DNA from: Rheinheimera mangrovi
GTDB lineage: Bacteria; Pseudomonadota; Gammaproteobacteria; Enterobacterales; Alteromonadaceae
Reading direction: 5' to 3'
Length of the DNA stretch: 64,000 bases
Assembly: GCF_003990335.1 (NCBI RefSeq)
Contig: NZ_CP034683.1
Coordinates: forward strand, 1,006,501-1,070,500
The position numbers and the translations under genes were made by a program. The notes beneath the pieces are model-generated. The model searched no databases. It was not told the origin of the DNA and saw only the letters and a list, made by a program, of their open reading frames with translations. Shown piece after piece: positions 47,178-56,584 of this stretch (the stretch's first letter is position 1; each line of letters starts with the position of its first letter).

Positions 47178-48059
47178 ATGAAGTACCAGATCCGTCACCT
47201 GACCCGTTATTGTTACCAGCATCCAGTGGCGAACAGTTACAATCTGGCTTGTTTGCAGCCACGACAATTGCCGACACAAGAGTTATGTAGTTTTTCTTTA
47301 GAGGTTTTGCCTACGGCTTCTTCTGTGTATGCCAGAACAGATACTTTTGGTAATACTCAGCATTTTATTCACTTGCAGCCGCCGCATCAGCAATTGGCTG
47401 TGACAGCAAACTCTGTGGTTGAAGTTTTACCGCGCCAACAGAGTCTGGCTTTGGATTTAACTCAGCCCTGGCCGCAAGTCGCAGCTTTTTTCCGCCAGCA
47501 ACAAGGTTATTCGCCAGACCAACTCAAGGCACTGTTGTGCACTGGTCCAAGCCGCATGATCCCAGTGCTGGATGAAACAAAGGCATTGATCCAGGGCCTA
47601 GCCGACCCGGCTTTGACCGTATTACAGCTGGCACAACAACTGACAGATCTGATTTTTCAACAGTTTGAATACGACCCTGAATTTAGCTCAGTGGTTACTC
47701 CAGTGTCTGAAGTGCTGCTGCATAAAAAAGGTGTCTGTCAGGATTTCGCCCAACTGGCAGTCAGCTGTCTGCGCGCTTTAGGAATACCTGCGCGTTATGT
47801 CAGTGGGTATCTGGAAACCTCACCACCAGAAGGCCAGCCACGTTTAATCGGAGCTGATGCCTCTCATGCCTGGTTTGCTGTGTACGATCCGGAACTGGGC
47901 TGGGTCGATTTTGACCCCACCAATAACCTGATGCCGGCAGAACGTCATATTACACTCGCTTATGGCCGCGACTATGCCGATGTAGTGCCACTGAAAGGCT
48001 TGCTGCAGGGCCACGGTGTGCATCAGTTAGAGGTGGAAGTGGATGTAGTGCCGATTTGA
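47178..48059 (+). CDS. Transglutaminase-like cysteine protease
   Basis: A papain-like fold protein that hydrolyses or transfers amide bonds. N-terminal transglutaminase-associated region (about 1-80, starting YQIRHLTRYCYQHPV), then the core with the complete triad Cys187 (KGVCQDFAQLAV), His230 (ASHAWFAVYDP) and Asp246 (WVDFDPTNN). 293 aa, no signal peptide, so probably cytoplasmic with the ATP-grasp proteins. It ends the operon. In such clusters it is thought to process or recycle the peptide made by the ATP-grasp enzymes. Confidence 0.92.
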   Translation: MKYQIRHLTRYCYQHPVANSYNLACLQPRQLPTQELCSFSLEVLPTASSVYARTDTFGNTQHFIHLQPPHQQLAVTANSVVEVLPRQQSLALDLTQPWPQVAAFFRQQQGYSPDQLKALLCTGPSRMIPVLDETKALIQGLADPALTVLQLAQQLTDLIFQQFEYDPEFSSVVTPVSEVLLHKKGVCQDFAQLAVSCLRALGIPARYVSGYLETSPPEGQPRLIGADASHAWFAVYDPELGWVDFDPTNNLMPAERHITLAYGRDYADVVPLKGLLQGHGVHQLEVEVDVVPI

Positions 48060-48076
48060 TGTTGGGTCAGATCAAG

Positions 48077-50026
48077 CTACAAACTAAAATCCTGCATCAG
48101 TTCGTCATCGCCTTTTTCCAGCTCAAAACTGACTGTGTCGCCATCGGCGCAAAGTTGCTGAATTTTGCAGGGCACTCCTTCAGGCGTGAGCTCCAACAAC
48201 CCTATGCCAGCAGCATTGACCAAACGGCGGCCTTTGGTTTCGCCTATAGGCCTGTGGTGGGTGATTTTCATGCGGCGTCTTTTGGTAAACCAGTTCAGCG
48301 GCGAGCGGGAGGCGTAAAGCCAACGGTTGGCCGTATCTAAAATGGCCAGAAGCCGATGTGGAAACTCATTTTTAAGGCCACTACTGGTGATTTGCCATAT
48401 AGATGGGCTTTGCTCTTTGTGGCGTAGTTTGATCTGAAATACAAAGCTGTAATGCACATCACCGGATAAAATCACAAAGTTGCGTGGTGTTTTTGGATGG
48501 CGGAATAAATTCAGTAGCGCATAAGCAGAACCAGGATGGGTCATCCAGTTTTCAGCGTCTACCATCAGAGGTTTACCAAAACTGGTAAAAATACGCTGAA
48601 TAGTTTCAATCAGTTTGACGCCAAATACAGGAGCAGGGGACACCAGCAATACAGCTTCATGGCCCAGCAGTTGTTGCTGCAATTCGGTAATAGATTCCCA
48701 ATCCATCAAACCCGAAGGTTTTTCCATCGCAAGCTCTGAGCGCCAGCGCTGAGTGCGGGTATCCAATACCAACAAAGGAGGTTGGGTTGGCCAACTATAA
48801 TGCCACTCAGAGAATTTAAGCAGGCTATTGATGCATTCATCATGAGTTTCAGTGCCGGGTTGGCTCAGGGCTTGTTGGCACAAGGGCAGCAGCTTTTGCA
48901 CTTTCTCTGGCGCATTACCCCAGCCCTGAAATAGCAGGTATCCCATTAGTGCATTGCCAATAATACGGCGTGAGAACGGGTGTTCGTAGGCAGTTTTTTC
49001 CCACTCTGCAGTTAAATTCCAGTCGTCGGTAACATCGTGGTCATCAAACATCATGGCGACTGGCAGGTGGGCCATTAAACGCCTGACCTGGCCTAAACCT
49101 GCTTTAAATTCTTCCAGGTTTTGGGTGTATGTGGCACTGCGCTTTTGGCGCTCCTGACTAAAACTGTTGAGCAAGTCTTCAGGCATCTGCAAGTCGAGGC
49201 CTTGCCACGGCGCAGGCGACCAGACCAACAGGTACATCGAAAACACTTCAGCCATGGATATCAAATGGTTGTGAGCGCTGTCTGAGGTAAATACCGGTTT
49301 TTTTGCGCCCTGAAACAGCTGTTTTAATACCTGATAACTGGCTTCGGTGGCCGGCAGAAGTTTCTCGCGTTGGTAATAAAATGGCGTTTTGCTATGCAGT
49401 TCATGAGCTGAGCTTAAGGTGGAACAAGGTAATGCTTCGTCAGCAAAATCCAGTTTAGCTATCAGCTGATGAATAGCGTAAAGCGTAGGGGCTGCCACGT
49501 CGTCTGTGTAGACCTGGTCACCACTTAACATCAGCAAGGATGGCCATTGCGTCGGTGTTGTGTCTTTTAATTGCTGATCGGCACGGACTAAGGCATCAGC
49601 CGAAGCAAAATGCGGTTTGCGACAGGAGCCGTGCAAGACTGAATGCACTTTGGGTTTGAGAACAAAACCAGGCAAATCCCGTCCTGGATAAACTAAATCG
49701 TCCGCCCACTGCCGCCAGTTTTGCCAGTCGCTGCTGCTGGTTTTTAACTGCAGATCATAACTAATCCAGCGTTCAGTTGGCAGGGCGTCGTTCAGTTCCA
49801 AATCCAAAAAATACAAATACAATTTGCCAGCAAGTTGTATTTGTTGCACAAAGGGCTGTAGCTGTGTTGCGTCAAACTCGAGCGGTTCAGCTTGCTCAGG
49901 TTGAAGCTTAAGTTTCAATTCCACTGGCTCGGAGCTGGCTAACCAGAGACATAGCCGCTTTGGTGTCAAGCGGCGTAGCATAGGGCCAGCCCAGACCAAG
50001 GGAATACAACTGGCTGCTTTGAGCAA
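48077..50026 (-). CDS. PhoD-like metallophosphatase (alkaline phosphatase D family)
   Basis: A calcineurin-like phosphoesterase. Metal-binding motifs in order: HGSCRKPHF, LSGDQVYTDD, FDDHDVTDDWN and LSGDVHYSF. No Tat or Sec signal is visible, unlike secreted PhoD, so it may act inside the cell. Start choice is uncertain: the upstream boundary used here is TTG 50026, but the only good binding site (AAGGAG, 50049-50054) is 7 bases before an in-frame ATT at 50041, which would give MSELSLLKAAS. A later start at 49981 is also possible. It converges with the transglutaminase gene and is not obviously linked to it. Confidence 0.87.
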   Translation of the reverse strand: MLKAASCIPLVWAGPMLRRLTPKRLCLWLASSEPVELKLKLQPEQAEPLEFDATQLQPFVQQIQLAGKLYLYFLDLELNDALPTERWISYDLQLKTSSSDWQNWRQWADDLVYPGRDLPGFVLKPKVHSVLHGSCRKPHFASADALVRADQQLKDTTPTQWPSLLMLSGDQVYTDDVAAPTLYAIHQLIAKLDFADEALPCSTLSSAHELHSKTPFYYQREKLLPATEASYQVLKQLFQGAKKPVFTSDSAHNHLISMAEVFSMYLLVWSPAPWQGLDLQMPEDLLNSFSQERQKRSATYTQNLEEFKAGLGQVRRLMAHLPVAMMFDDHDVTDDWNLTAEWEKTAYEHPFSRRIIGNALMGYLLFQGWGNAPEKVQKLLPLCQQALSQPGTETHDECINSLLKFSEWHYSWPTQPPLLVLDTRTQRWRSELAMEKPSGLMDWESITELQQQLLGHEAVLLVSPAPVFGVKLIETIQRIFTSFGKPLMVDAENWMTHPGSAYALLNLFRHPKTPRNFVILSGDVHYSFVFQIKLRHKEQSPSIWQITSSGLKNEFPHRLLAILDTANRWLYASRSPLNWFTKRRRMKITHHRPIGETKGRRLVNAAGIGLLELTPEGVPCKIQQLCADGDTVSFELEKGDDELMQDFSL

Positions 50027-50068
50027 ACTTAGTTCAGAAATAACAACACTCCTTTTTCAACCCCAATG

Positions 50069-52654
50069 CTACAAGCTGGCTTTCAGTTGATACAACAAAT
50101 CCAAAGCCTGGCGGGCTGACAGCTGGTCCGGATCCAGTGTGGCCAATTGCTCCAGTATTGGATGAGGTTCGGCTTCGACAAATAATTGTTGTTGCAGCGG
50201 TTCTGCTGTTTTAGTCGCTGCTGGTGCTTTGGCACTGATCACAGATTGTTGTTCCAACTGAGCCAGTTTTTGTTTGGCTTTTTGGATAACCACCCGTGGC
50301 ACACCAGCGAGCTGTGCTACTTGTAAACCATAACTTTTACTGGCAGCGCCGTCTTGCACCTGATGCATAAAGACGATGTGTTCGTCGTGTTCGACCGCAT
50401 CCAGGTGAATATTGGCTAAGCCCTGTAACTGCGAAGCCAGCTCGGTCAGTTCAAAATAATGAGTGGCAAACAAGGTCATGGCTTTGAGCTGCTGTGCCAG
50501 GTATTCAGCGCAGGCCCACGCCAAAGATAAACCATCATAAGTGCTGGTACCACGGCCTATTTCATCCATCAACACTAAACTCTGGGCTGTGGCATGATGC
50601 AAAATAGTGGCGGTTTCTGTCATTTCAACCATAAAAGTAGAACGGCCAGATGCCAAATCATCGGAGGCACCCACCCGGGTGAAAATCCGGTCGATCGGGC
50701 CTATCACAGCTTTGTCGGCAGGCACAAAACAACCAATATAAGCCATCAACACTATTAAAGCGTTCTGACGCATATAGGTCGATTTACCGCCCATATTCGG
50801 GCCTGTAATCATCAGCATACGTCGCTCTGGCGATAGCTTAAGCGGGTTGGCGATAAAAGGCTCCGTCATCACCTGTTCCACCACAGGGTGACGGCCTGCT
50901 TCAATCTGTATACCTGGCTCAGAAGTTAGCTCAGGTTGATGGTAGTTCAGCTGTTCAGCACGCTCTGCGAAGTTGGTCAGCAAATCCAGTTCGGCCAAAG
51001 CTGCGGAAAGTTGCTGTAAGTCAGCCAGATAAGGCGCTGTTAAATCAAACAACTCATCGTAGAGCTGCTTTTCCAGCGCCAAAGCTTTGCTCTGGCTGCC
51101 AAGCACTTTGTCTTCGTATTCTTTTAACTCAGGAATAATAAAACGTTCGTTGTTTTTTAAGGTCTGGCGGCGAATATAATCGGCCGGTACCTGATCGGCA
51201 GCACTGCGGCCAGTTTCAATGTAATAACCAGCGACTCTGTTAAAGCCAACTTTGAGTGACGCTATACCAGTACGTTCTTTTTCACGTTGCTCCAACCGCT
51301 CCAGATAATCCGTAGCCCCTGTCGCCAGTTCCCGCCATTGATCCAGTTCGGCGTTATAACCTGAAGCTATCACGCCACCATCACGGATCAGCATTGGCGG
51401 AGTCTCGACTATAGCGCGTTCTAACAAGTCACAAAGCTCTGGCAGTGGCTGGCATTTAGCAGAGAGCTGCGCCAATAAAGGGCTTTGTAACATGGTCAGT
51501 TCAGGCGACAGCTCCGGCAACAACTGCAAAGCGGCACGTAAACGCGAGAAATCACGGGGCCGTGCGCTGCGCAAAGCTAAACGGGCTATGACACGCTCTG
51601 TATCACCTACTTGTTTAAACAGCGGTTGTAAATTCTGGTGATGGTGCTGCAATTCAGCCACAGCCTGATGACGAGCTGACACTAAGGACTGATCGCGCAG
51701 CGGCGCATGGATCCAGCGTTTGAGTAAACGGCTGCCCATAGCGGTCTGGCATTGATCCAGTACTGCTGCAAGGGTGTGATCAAACTGACCTGCTAAGGTT
51801 TGGGTGAGTTCTAAATTACGTCGTGTTGCTGCATCCAGAACTATACAGTCCTGGTTACGTTCAAGAGCAATAGAGCGGATATGCGGCAGCTGAGCGCGCT
51901 GAGTGTCTTTGACATAACCCATTAAGCAACCGGCCGCCATTAAAGCTACTGGGGCTTGTTCCACGCCGAAACTTTGTAAATCCCGGGTGCCAAATTGTTG
52001 AGCCAGTAAACGCTTGGCATTGCTTAGCTCAAACTCCCAGACTGGGCGGCGACGCACGCCTTTGCGGTTGATTATGCTGTCCGGCCAGTCCTGCTCTTCG
52101 GCATATAAAATTTCTGCCGGGTTTAAGCGTTGTAATAAGGCCAATAAGTCATCTAAATGAGAAACTTCATTGACTAAAAAGCGGCCGCTGCTCAGGTCCA
52201 GGTAAGCAAAACCATAACTGCCTTTGTGCTGGTACAAAGCTGACACCAGGGTGTCCTGACGTTCATTCAGCAGGGCTTCGTCTGTAACTGTGCCCGGCGT
52301 CACTATCCGCACCACAGCACGTTCAACCGGTCCTTTACTTAAAGCCGGGTCGCCAATTTGTTCACAAATAGCTGCAGACTCACCCAGTTGCACTAAACGG
52401 GCCAGGTAGCCTTCAATCGAATGATAAGGTACACCTGCCATAGGAATAGGCTGTCCTGCCGACTGGCCTCTTTTGGTTAAAGAAATATCAAGCAGAGCAG
52501 AGGCTTTTTTGGCGTCATCGTAAAACAGCTCGTAAAAGTCACCCATACGATAAAACAGCAAAATATCAGGATGCTGGCATTTCAGGCCAAGGTACTGTTG
52601 CATCATCGGAGTGTGCGGGCTTAGGGCTTGCCCGTCTTTCTGTTCTGGCGGCAT
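50069..52654 (-). CDS. mutS: DNA mismatch repair protein MutS
   Basis: Recognises mismatches and starts repair with MutL. Mismatch-reading Phe40 and Glu42 lie in RMGDFYELF; the connector, lever and clamp domains follow; the ATPase has Walker [10 protein letters not shown] (near 625), Walker [17 protein letters not shown] and the helix-turn-helix end, with a C-terminal tetramerisation tail. 861 aa against 853 in E. coli. Divergent from pncC, with only 33 bp between start codons. Confidence 0.97.
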   Translation of the reverse strand: MPPEQKDGQALSPHTPMMQQYLGLKCQHPDILLFYRMGDFYELFYDDAKKASALLDISLTKRGQSAGQPIPMAGVPYHSIEGYLARLVQLGESAAICEQIGDPALSKGPVERAVVRIVTPGTVTDEALLNERQDTLVSALYQHKGSYGFAYLDLSSGRFLVNEVSHLDDLLALLQRLNPAEILYAEEQDWPDSIINRKGVRRRPVWEFELSNAKRLLAQQFGTRDLQSFGVEQAPVALMAAGCLMGYVKDTQRAQLPHIRSIALERNQDCIVLDAATRRNLELTQTLAGQFDHTLAAVLDQCQTAMGSRLLKRWIHAPLRDQSLVSARHQAVAELQHHHQNLQPLFKQVGDTERVIARLALRSARPRDFSRLRAALQLLPELSPELTMLQSPLLAQLSAKCQPLPELCDLLERAIVETPPMLIRDGGVIASGYNAELDQWRELATGATDYLERLEQREKERTGIASLKVGFNRVAGYYIETGRSAADQVPADYIRRQTLKNNERFIIPELKEYEDKVLGSQSKALALEKQLYDELFDLTAPYLADLQQLSAALAELDLLTNFAERAEQLNYHQPELTSEPGIQIEAGRHPVVEQVMTEPFIANPLKLSPERRMLMITGPNMGGKSTYMRQNALIVLMAYIGCFVPADKAVIGPIDRIFTRVGASDDLASGRSTFMVEMTETATILHHATAQSLVLMDEIGRGTSTYDGLSLAWACAEYLAQQLKAMTLFATHYFELTELASQLQGLANIHLDAVEHDEHIVFMHQVQDGAASKSYGLQVAQLAGVPRVVIQKAKQKLAQLEQQSVISAKAPAATKTAEPLQQQLFVEAEPHPILEQLATLDPDQLSARQALDLLYQLKASL

Positions 52655-52687
52655 AATGGCTTTAATAATTCCTGCGTTGGACCAAAG

Positions 52688-53179
52688 ATGACAATTCCAG
52701 TAACCACCTACAACTTGGCGGCGGATCTTGGAGCGCTATTATTGCGGAAAAACTTCAGTATCACCACTGCAGAATCCTGCACTGGTGGCGGTATTGCTTA
52801 TGTGTTAACCGCAGTGCCCGGCAGCTCTGCTTATCTGGACCGTTCTTTTGTAACTTACAGTAATAAAGCAAAACAACAACTGTTGGGAGTAAAAGCCGAA
52901 ACCTTGTTGCAATACGGTGCCGTCAGTAAAGAAACTGTGCTGGAAATGGCCATAGGTGCAGCTAAAGCTGCTGGTGCTGAAGTAGCTGTGGCTGTATCTG
53001 GTATTGCGGGCCCTGATGGTGGTTCTGCCACTAAACCTGTGGGTACTGTGCATTTTTGTTTTGAAATTCAGGGCCATCAGGTATTGTCGCATCGCATCTT
53101 TGATGGTGAACGAGCTAGCGTGCGCCAACAGGCGATCGATTTTGTGTTGCAGCAGCTGATCTTGTTATTGACAGACTAA
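52688..53179 (+). CDS. pncC: Nicotinamide-nucleotide amidohydrolase (CinA C-terminal family)
   Basis: Converts NMN to nicotinate mononucleotide in pyridine-nucleotide recycling. [20 protein letters not shown] holds the catalytic Ser/Lys region, followed by [14 protein letters not shown] and [15 protein letters not shown] 52688 gives 163 aa, the length of stand-alone PncC; the longer frame from 52628 overlaps mutS and lacks a site. It precedes recA as in E. coli. Confidence 0.94.
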   Translation: MTIPVTTYNLAADLGALLLRKNFSITTAESCTGGGIAYVLTAVPGSSAYLDRSFVTYSNKAKQQLLGVKAETLLQYGAVSKETVLEMAIGAAKAAGAEVAVAVSGIAGPDGGSATKPVGTVHFCFEIQGHQVLSHRIFDGERASVRQQAIDFVLQQLILLLTD

Positions 53180-53208
53180 AGCAAAAAGACTACTGTATGA
53201 GCATACAG
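53168..53208 (+). promoter_or_regulatory. recA promoter with LexA (SOS) box
   Basis: TTGACA (53168-53173), a 17-base spacer and TACTGT (53191-53196) form the promoter. The LexA box CTGTATGAGCATACAG (53193-53208) overlaps the -10 and, as I recall it, is identical over 16 bases to the E. coli recA operator. Confidence 0.93.
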
Positions 53209-53245
53209 CACTTTGAGTGCATCCAAGAATCCACCGGAGAGAGCA

Positions 53246-54304
53246 ATGGACGACAATAAACAAAAAGCACTGACCGCAGCCTTAGGTCAAATCGAACGCC
53301 AGTTTGGTAAAGGTTCAATTATGCGTTTGGGCGACAGCACAGCGCTTGATATCGACTTTATCCCTACAGGTTCGTTAGGTTTGGACATAGCGCTGGGTAT
53401 AGGTGGTTTACCTTGTGGTCGTATTGTTGAGATCTACGGTCCTGAATCTTCAGGTAAAACGACCTTAACTTTGCAGGTTGTGGCTGAAGCTCAGCGTATG
53501 GGTAAAACCTGTGCTTTTATCGATGCTGAACACGCTCTTGACCCTGTATATGCGAAAAAATTAGGCGTAAATGTTGACGATTTATTAGTGTCTCAGCCTG
53601 ATACAGGTGAACAGGCACTGGAAATTTGTGACATGTTAGTACGTTCTGCTGCGGTAGACGTGATCATCGTCGACTCTGTTGCAGCGTTGACACCACGCGC
53701 TGAAATTGAAGGCGATATGGGCGACAGCCATGTAGGTTTACAGGCGCGTTTAATGTCTCAGGCGCTTCGTAAACTGACAGGTAATATCAAACGTTCCAAT
53801 ACCTTATGTATTTTCATCAACCAAATCCGGATGAAAATTGGTGTGATGTTTGGTTCGCCAGAAACCACCACTGGTGGTAACGCGTTAAAATTCTATGCTT
53901 CAGTGCGTTTAGATATCCGTCGTACTGGTTCTGTCAAAGATGGCGACGAAGTCACAGGTAACGAAACCCGCGTTAAAGTAGTGAAAAACAAAGTAGCACC
54001 GCCCTTTAAACAAGCCGAATTTATTATTATGTACGGCGCTGGTATCAGCAAAGATGGTGAGCTGATCGACTTAGGTGTGCTGCATAAGCTGATCGACAAA
54101 GCTGGCGCCTGGTATGCTTACAAAGGCAACAAAATTGGTCAGGGCAAAGCCAACGCCATGAAGTACCTGCAGGAAAACCCTGCTGTAGCTAAAGAAATTG
54201 AAGCTGAATTACGCCGTATGCTGTTACTGGAACCGTCTAAAGGTGCGCCGTCCCCAGCTGAAGATTTTGGTATGGTGCCGGAAGATATGGAAGTGGATCT
54301 GTAG
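53246..54304 (+). CDS. recA: Recombinase RecA
   Basis: Forms filaments on single-stranded DNA, pairs homologues and stimulates LexA self-cleavage. Walker [19 protein letters not shown], the L2 loop region [22 protein letters not shown] and a C-terminal acidic tail ending DMEVDL. ATG 53246 has GGAGAGAG 3-10 bases upstream and starts MDDNKQKAL; the frame from 53213 lacks such a site. 352 aa equals E. coli RecA (353). No recX follows, which is unusual among relatives of E. coli. Confidence 0.98.
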   Translation: MDDNKQKALTAALGQIERQFGKGSIMRLGDSTALDIDFIPTGSLGLDIALGIGGLPCGRIVEIYGPESSGKTTLTLQVVAEAQRMGKTCAFIDAEHALDPVYAKKLGVNVDDLLVSQPDTGEQALEICDMLVRSAAVDVIIVDSVAALTPRAEIEGDMGDSHVGLQARLMSQALRKLTGNIKRSNTLCIFINQIRMKIGVMFGSPETTTGGNALKFYASVRLDIRRTGSVKDGDEVTGNETRVKVVKNKVAPPFKQAEFIIMYGAGISKDGELIDLGVLHKLIDKAGAWYAYKGNKIGQGKANAMKYLQENPAVAKEIEAELRRMLLLEPSKGAPSPAEDFGMVPEDMEVDL

Positions 54305-54351
54305 GCTGCAGTGACTTAGCTCTAACTCAGCACTTTAAGTGCGAGATCCCA

Positions 54352-54385
54352 AACAAACCCAGCTCAGGCTGGGTTTGTTGTTTTT
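54352..54385 (+). terminator. Intrinsic terminator after recA
   Basis: AACAAACCCAGC, loop TCAG and GCTGGGTTTGTT form a 12-bp stem followed by GTTTTT. The rest of 54305-54596 holds the MetJ boxes and no gene. Confidence 0.85.
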
Positions 54386-54515
54386 AACAGTGTGGAATTT
54401 GAAGAAACTCTGGTTTTATCTCTTGTTCTACCGCGATATGTTTCAAGAGCAAAAGCTAATGATGTTGGTGCATGAACTAGCCGTATTGATCCACCTGCCA
54501 TCTTAACTTTTATTT

Positions 54516-54539
54516 AGACGTCTAAACGTGTAGAAGTTG
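54516..54539. promoter_or_regulatory. Tandem MetJ boxes upstream of metA
   Basis: Three adjoining 8-bp units: AGACGTCT (perfect consensus), AAACGTGT (6 of 8) and AGAAGTTG (5 of 8). The third unit runs into a TTGACA (54537-54542) that may be the -35. MetJ with SAM represses methionine genes through such arrays. Confidence 0.8.
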
Positions 54540-54596
54540 ACATTTCCGCTGCTTTAAGCCAGAGTAACCTCATTTTTCAGCCTTGTCGGAGATGCT

Positions 54597-55517
54597 ATGC
54601 CTATTAAAGTCATTGATCAGTTACCTGCTGTGGAAGCCCTTTCTGCGGAGAATGTATTTGTCATGACGGAAAGCAGGGCTTTATCTCAGGATATCCGGCC
54701 GCTGAAAATTGCCATTCTGAATTTAATGCCGAATAAAGTGGCGACAGAAATCCAGTTATTACGCTTGTTGGCCAATAGCCCATTACAGGTGGACGTAGAG
54801 CTGATACGACTGGATAACCATGTCAGCAAACATACGCCCCAAAATCATCTGGACTGCTTTTACCGCTATTTTTCTGACGTGCAGCAGCAGAATTATGACG
54901 GCCTTATTATCACGGGGGCGCCTTTAGGTTTAGTTAATTACGAAGATGTCAGTTATTGGCCGCAGTTGGCAGAAATTCTGACCTGGGCTGATCGTCATGT
55001 CACTTCCACCTTGTTTTTATGTTGGGCTGCTCATGCCGCTTTGTATCATTACTATGGTTTGCAACGTGAGATTCGTGGTGAGAAATTATCTGGTGTGTAT
55101 TGGCAAAATGTGTCGCAGCCTTTAAGCCCTTTGGTGCGCGGTTTTGACGATGAGTTTTTAGTGCCACATTCGCGTTACGCTCAGGTGCCAAAACAAAAGT
55201 ATCAACATCATCCGGATTTGCATGTGCTGGCAGAAGCAGATGCAACTGGCGCTTACTTGCTGCAAAACAGCAGCGGCAGCCGGGTTTTTGTCACTGGCCA
55301 TCCAGAGTATGATTTAACGACGTTAAACGATGAATACCAGCGTGATCTGGCGGCGGGTCTTGAGCCAAAAATTCCAGAGAACTACTATAAACAAAACGAT
55401 CCGGCCAAGGGTCCACATAAGTTATGGCAAAGCCACGCCTTTTTACTCTTCAGCAACTGGCTGAATTATTATGTGTATCAGGCCACACCATTTGATATTC
55501 AGCAGATAGGGCAGTAG
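54597..55517 (+). CDS. metA: Homoserine O-acyltransferase (MetA)
   Basis: First step of methionine synthesis from homoserine, using succinyl- or acetyl-CoA. Motifs: [49 protein letters not shown] (catalytic Cys142 region) and [14 protein letters not shown]. 306 aa against 309 in E. coli. GGAG lies 8 bases before ATG 54597. Acyl-CoA preference is set by a few residues that I did not resolve. It leads the probable operon metA-metH1-metH2 (gaps 2 bp and a 1-bp overlap). Confidence 0.95.
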   Translation: MPIKVIDQLPAVEALSAENVFVMTESRALSQDIRPLKIAILNLMPNKVATEIQLLRLLANSPLQVDVELIRLDNHVSKHTPQNHLDCFYRYFSDVQQQNYDGLIITGAPLGLVNYEDVSYWPQLAEILTWADRHVTSTLFLCWAAHAALYHYYGLQREIRGEKLSGVYWQNVSQPLSPLVRGFDDEFLVPHSRYAQVPKQKYQHHPDLHVLAEADATGAYLLQNSSGSRVFVTGHPEYDLTTLNDEYQRDLAAGLEPKIPENYYKQNDPAKGPHKLWQSHAFLLFSNWLNYYVYQATPFDIQQIGQ

Positions 55518-55519
55518 TA

Positions 55520-56584
55520 ATGACCAATCGCAGTGTGTTAACTCCGGACGCTCTTAGAGCTCTGATGGCGGAGCGTATTCTGGTGTTAGATGGTGCCATG
55601 GGTACTATGATCCAGCAGTATAAATTGCAGGAAGCAGATTACCGCGGCACAGAGTTTGCCGACTGGTCTACCGATCTGAAAGGTAATAACGACTTACTGG
55701 TGCTGACTAAACCTGAACTTATTCTGGACATCCACCGCCAGTATTTAGCAGCTGGTGCTGATATTCTCGAAACCAATAGCTTTAATGCTACGCCTATCGC
55801 TATGGCCGATTACGATATGTCGCATTTATCAGCCCGCATCAACCGAGAATCAGCGGCTTTAGCGCGTCAGGCTTGTGATGAATTCAGTACGCCAGACAAA
55901 CCTCGTTTTGTCGCTGGTGTATTAGGTCCAACCAACAGAACAGCTTCAATTTCACCTGATGTGAACGACCCGGGTTACCGTAATGTAGATTTTGATACCT
56001 TAGTCAGCGCCTACTCTGAGTCCACTCACGCGCTGATAGAAGGCGGTGCCGACATCATTATGCTGGAAACTATTTTTGATACCTTAAACGCCAAAGCTGC
56101 TGCTTTTGCGGTACTGAAAGTCTTTGATGAATTAGGCTACGCTTTACCCGTGATGATCTCTGGCACTATTACCGACGCTTCAGGCCGCACTTTGTCCGGC
56201 CAGACCACAGAAGCTTTTTACCATTCACTGTCACATGTTGAGCCTGTCAGTTTTGGTTTGAACTGTGCTTTAGGGCCGGATTTATTGCGGCCTTATGTAG
56301 AGACTTTATCCGGTATTTCAGAATGTTATGTTTCAGTGCATCCAAATGCGGGCTTACCTAATGAATTTGGCGAATACGATTTAGGTGCAGTAGAGATGGC
56401 CAAAGAAATTGCTGACTGGGCAGAGCAGGGCTTTTTAAATATTGTCGGTGGTTGTTGTGGCACTACGCCTGAACATATTAAAGCCATCAGCGATGCAGTT
56501 GCAGGCTTGCCAGCCCGTCAGCCGAAACAGAAAACACACCAGTTTCACTTGTCTGGTTTAGAAGCTTTTGGTCTGGAGTGGTAA
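55520..56584 (+). CDS. metH: Methionine synthase homocysteine-binding subunit (MetH N-terminal part)
   Basis: The homocysteine S-methyltransferase domain only. It binds zinc and activates homocysteine. Zinc ligands Cys249 (GLNCALGP) and Cys312-Cys313 ([10 protein letters not shown]) are at the positions of E. coli MetH Cys247, 310 and 311. The protein ends at residue 354, right at the junction with the folate domain, and its TAA overlaps the ATG of the next gene by one base. It must act together with the product of the next gene. Confidence 0.92.
   Translation: MTNRSVLTPDALRALMAERILVLDGAMGTMIQQYKLQEADYRGTEFADWSTDLKGNNDLLVLTKPELILDIHRQYLAAGADILETNSFNATPIAMADYDMSHLSARINRESAALARQACDEFSTPDKPRFVAGVLGPTNRTASISPDVNDPGYRNVDFDTLVSAYSESTHALIEGGADIIMLETIFDTLNAKAAAFAVLKVFDELGYALPVMISGTITDASGRTLSGQTTEAFYHSLSHVEPVSFGLNCALGPDLLRPYVETLSGISECYVSVHPNAGLPNEFGEYDLGAVEMAKEIADWAEQGFLNIVGGCCGTTPEHIKAISDAVAGLPARQPKQKTHQFHLSGLEAFGLEW

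Noticed and set aside
48056..48340. 94-aa plus-strand frame after the transglutaminase
   Set aside because: Antisense to the 3' end of the PhoD-like gene and lacking start signals.
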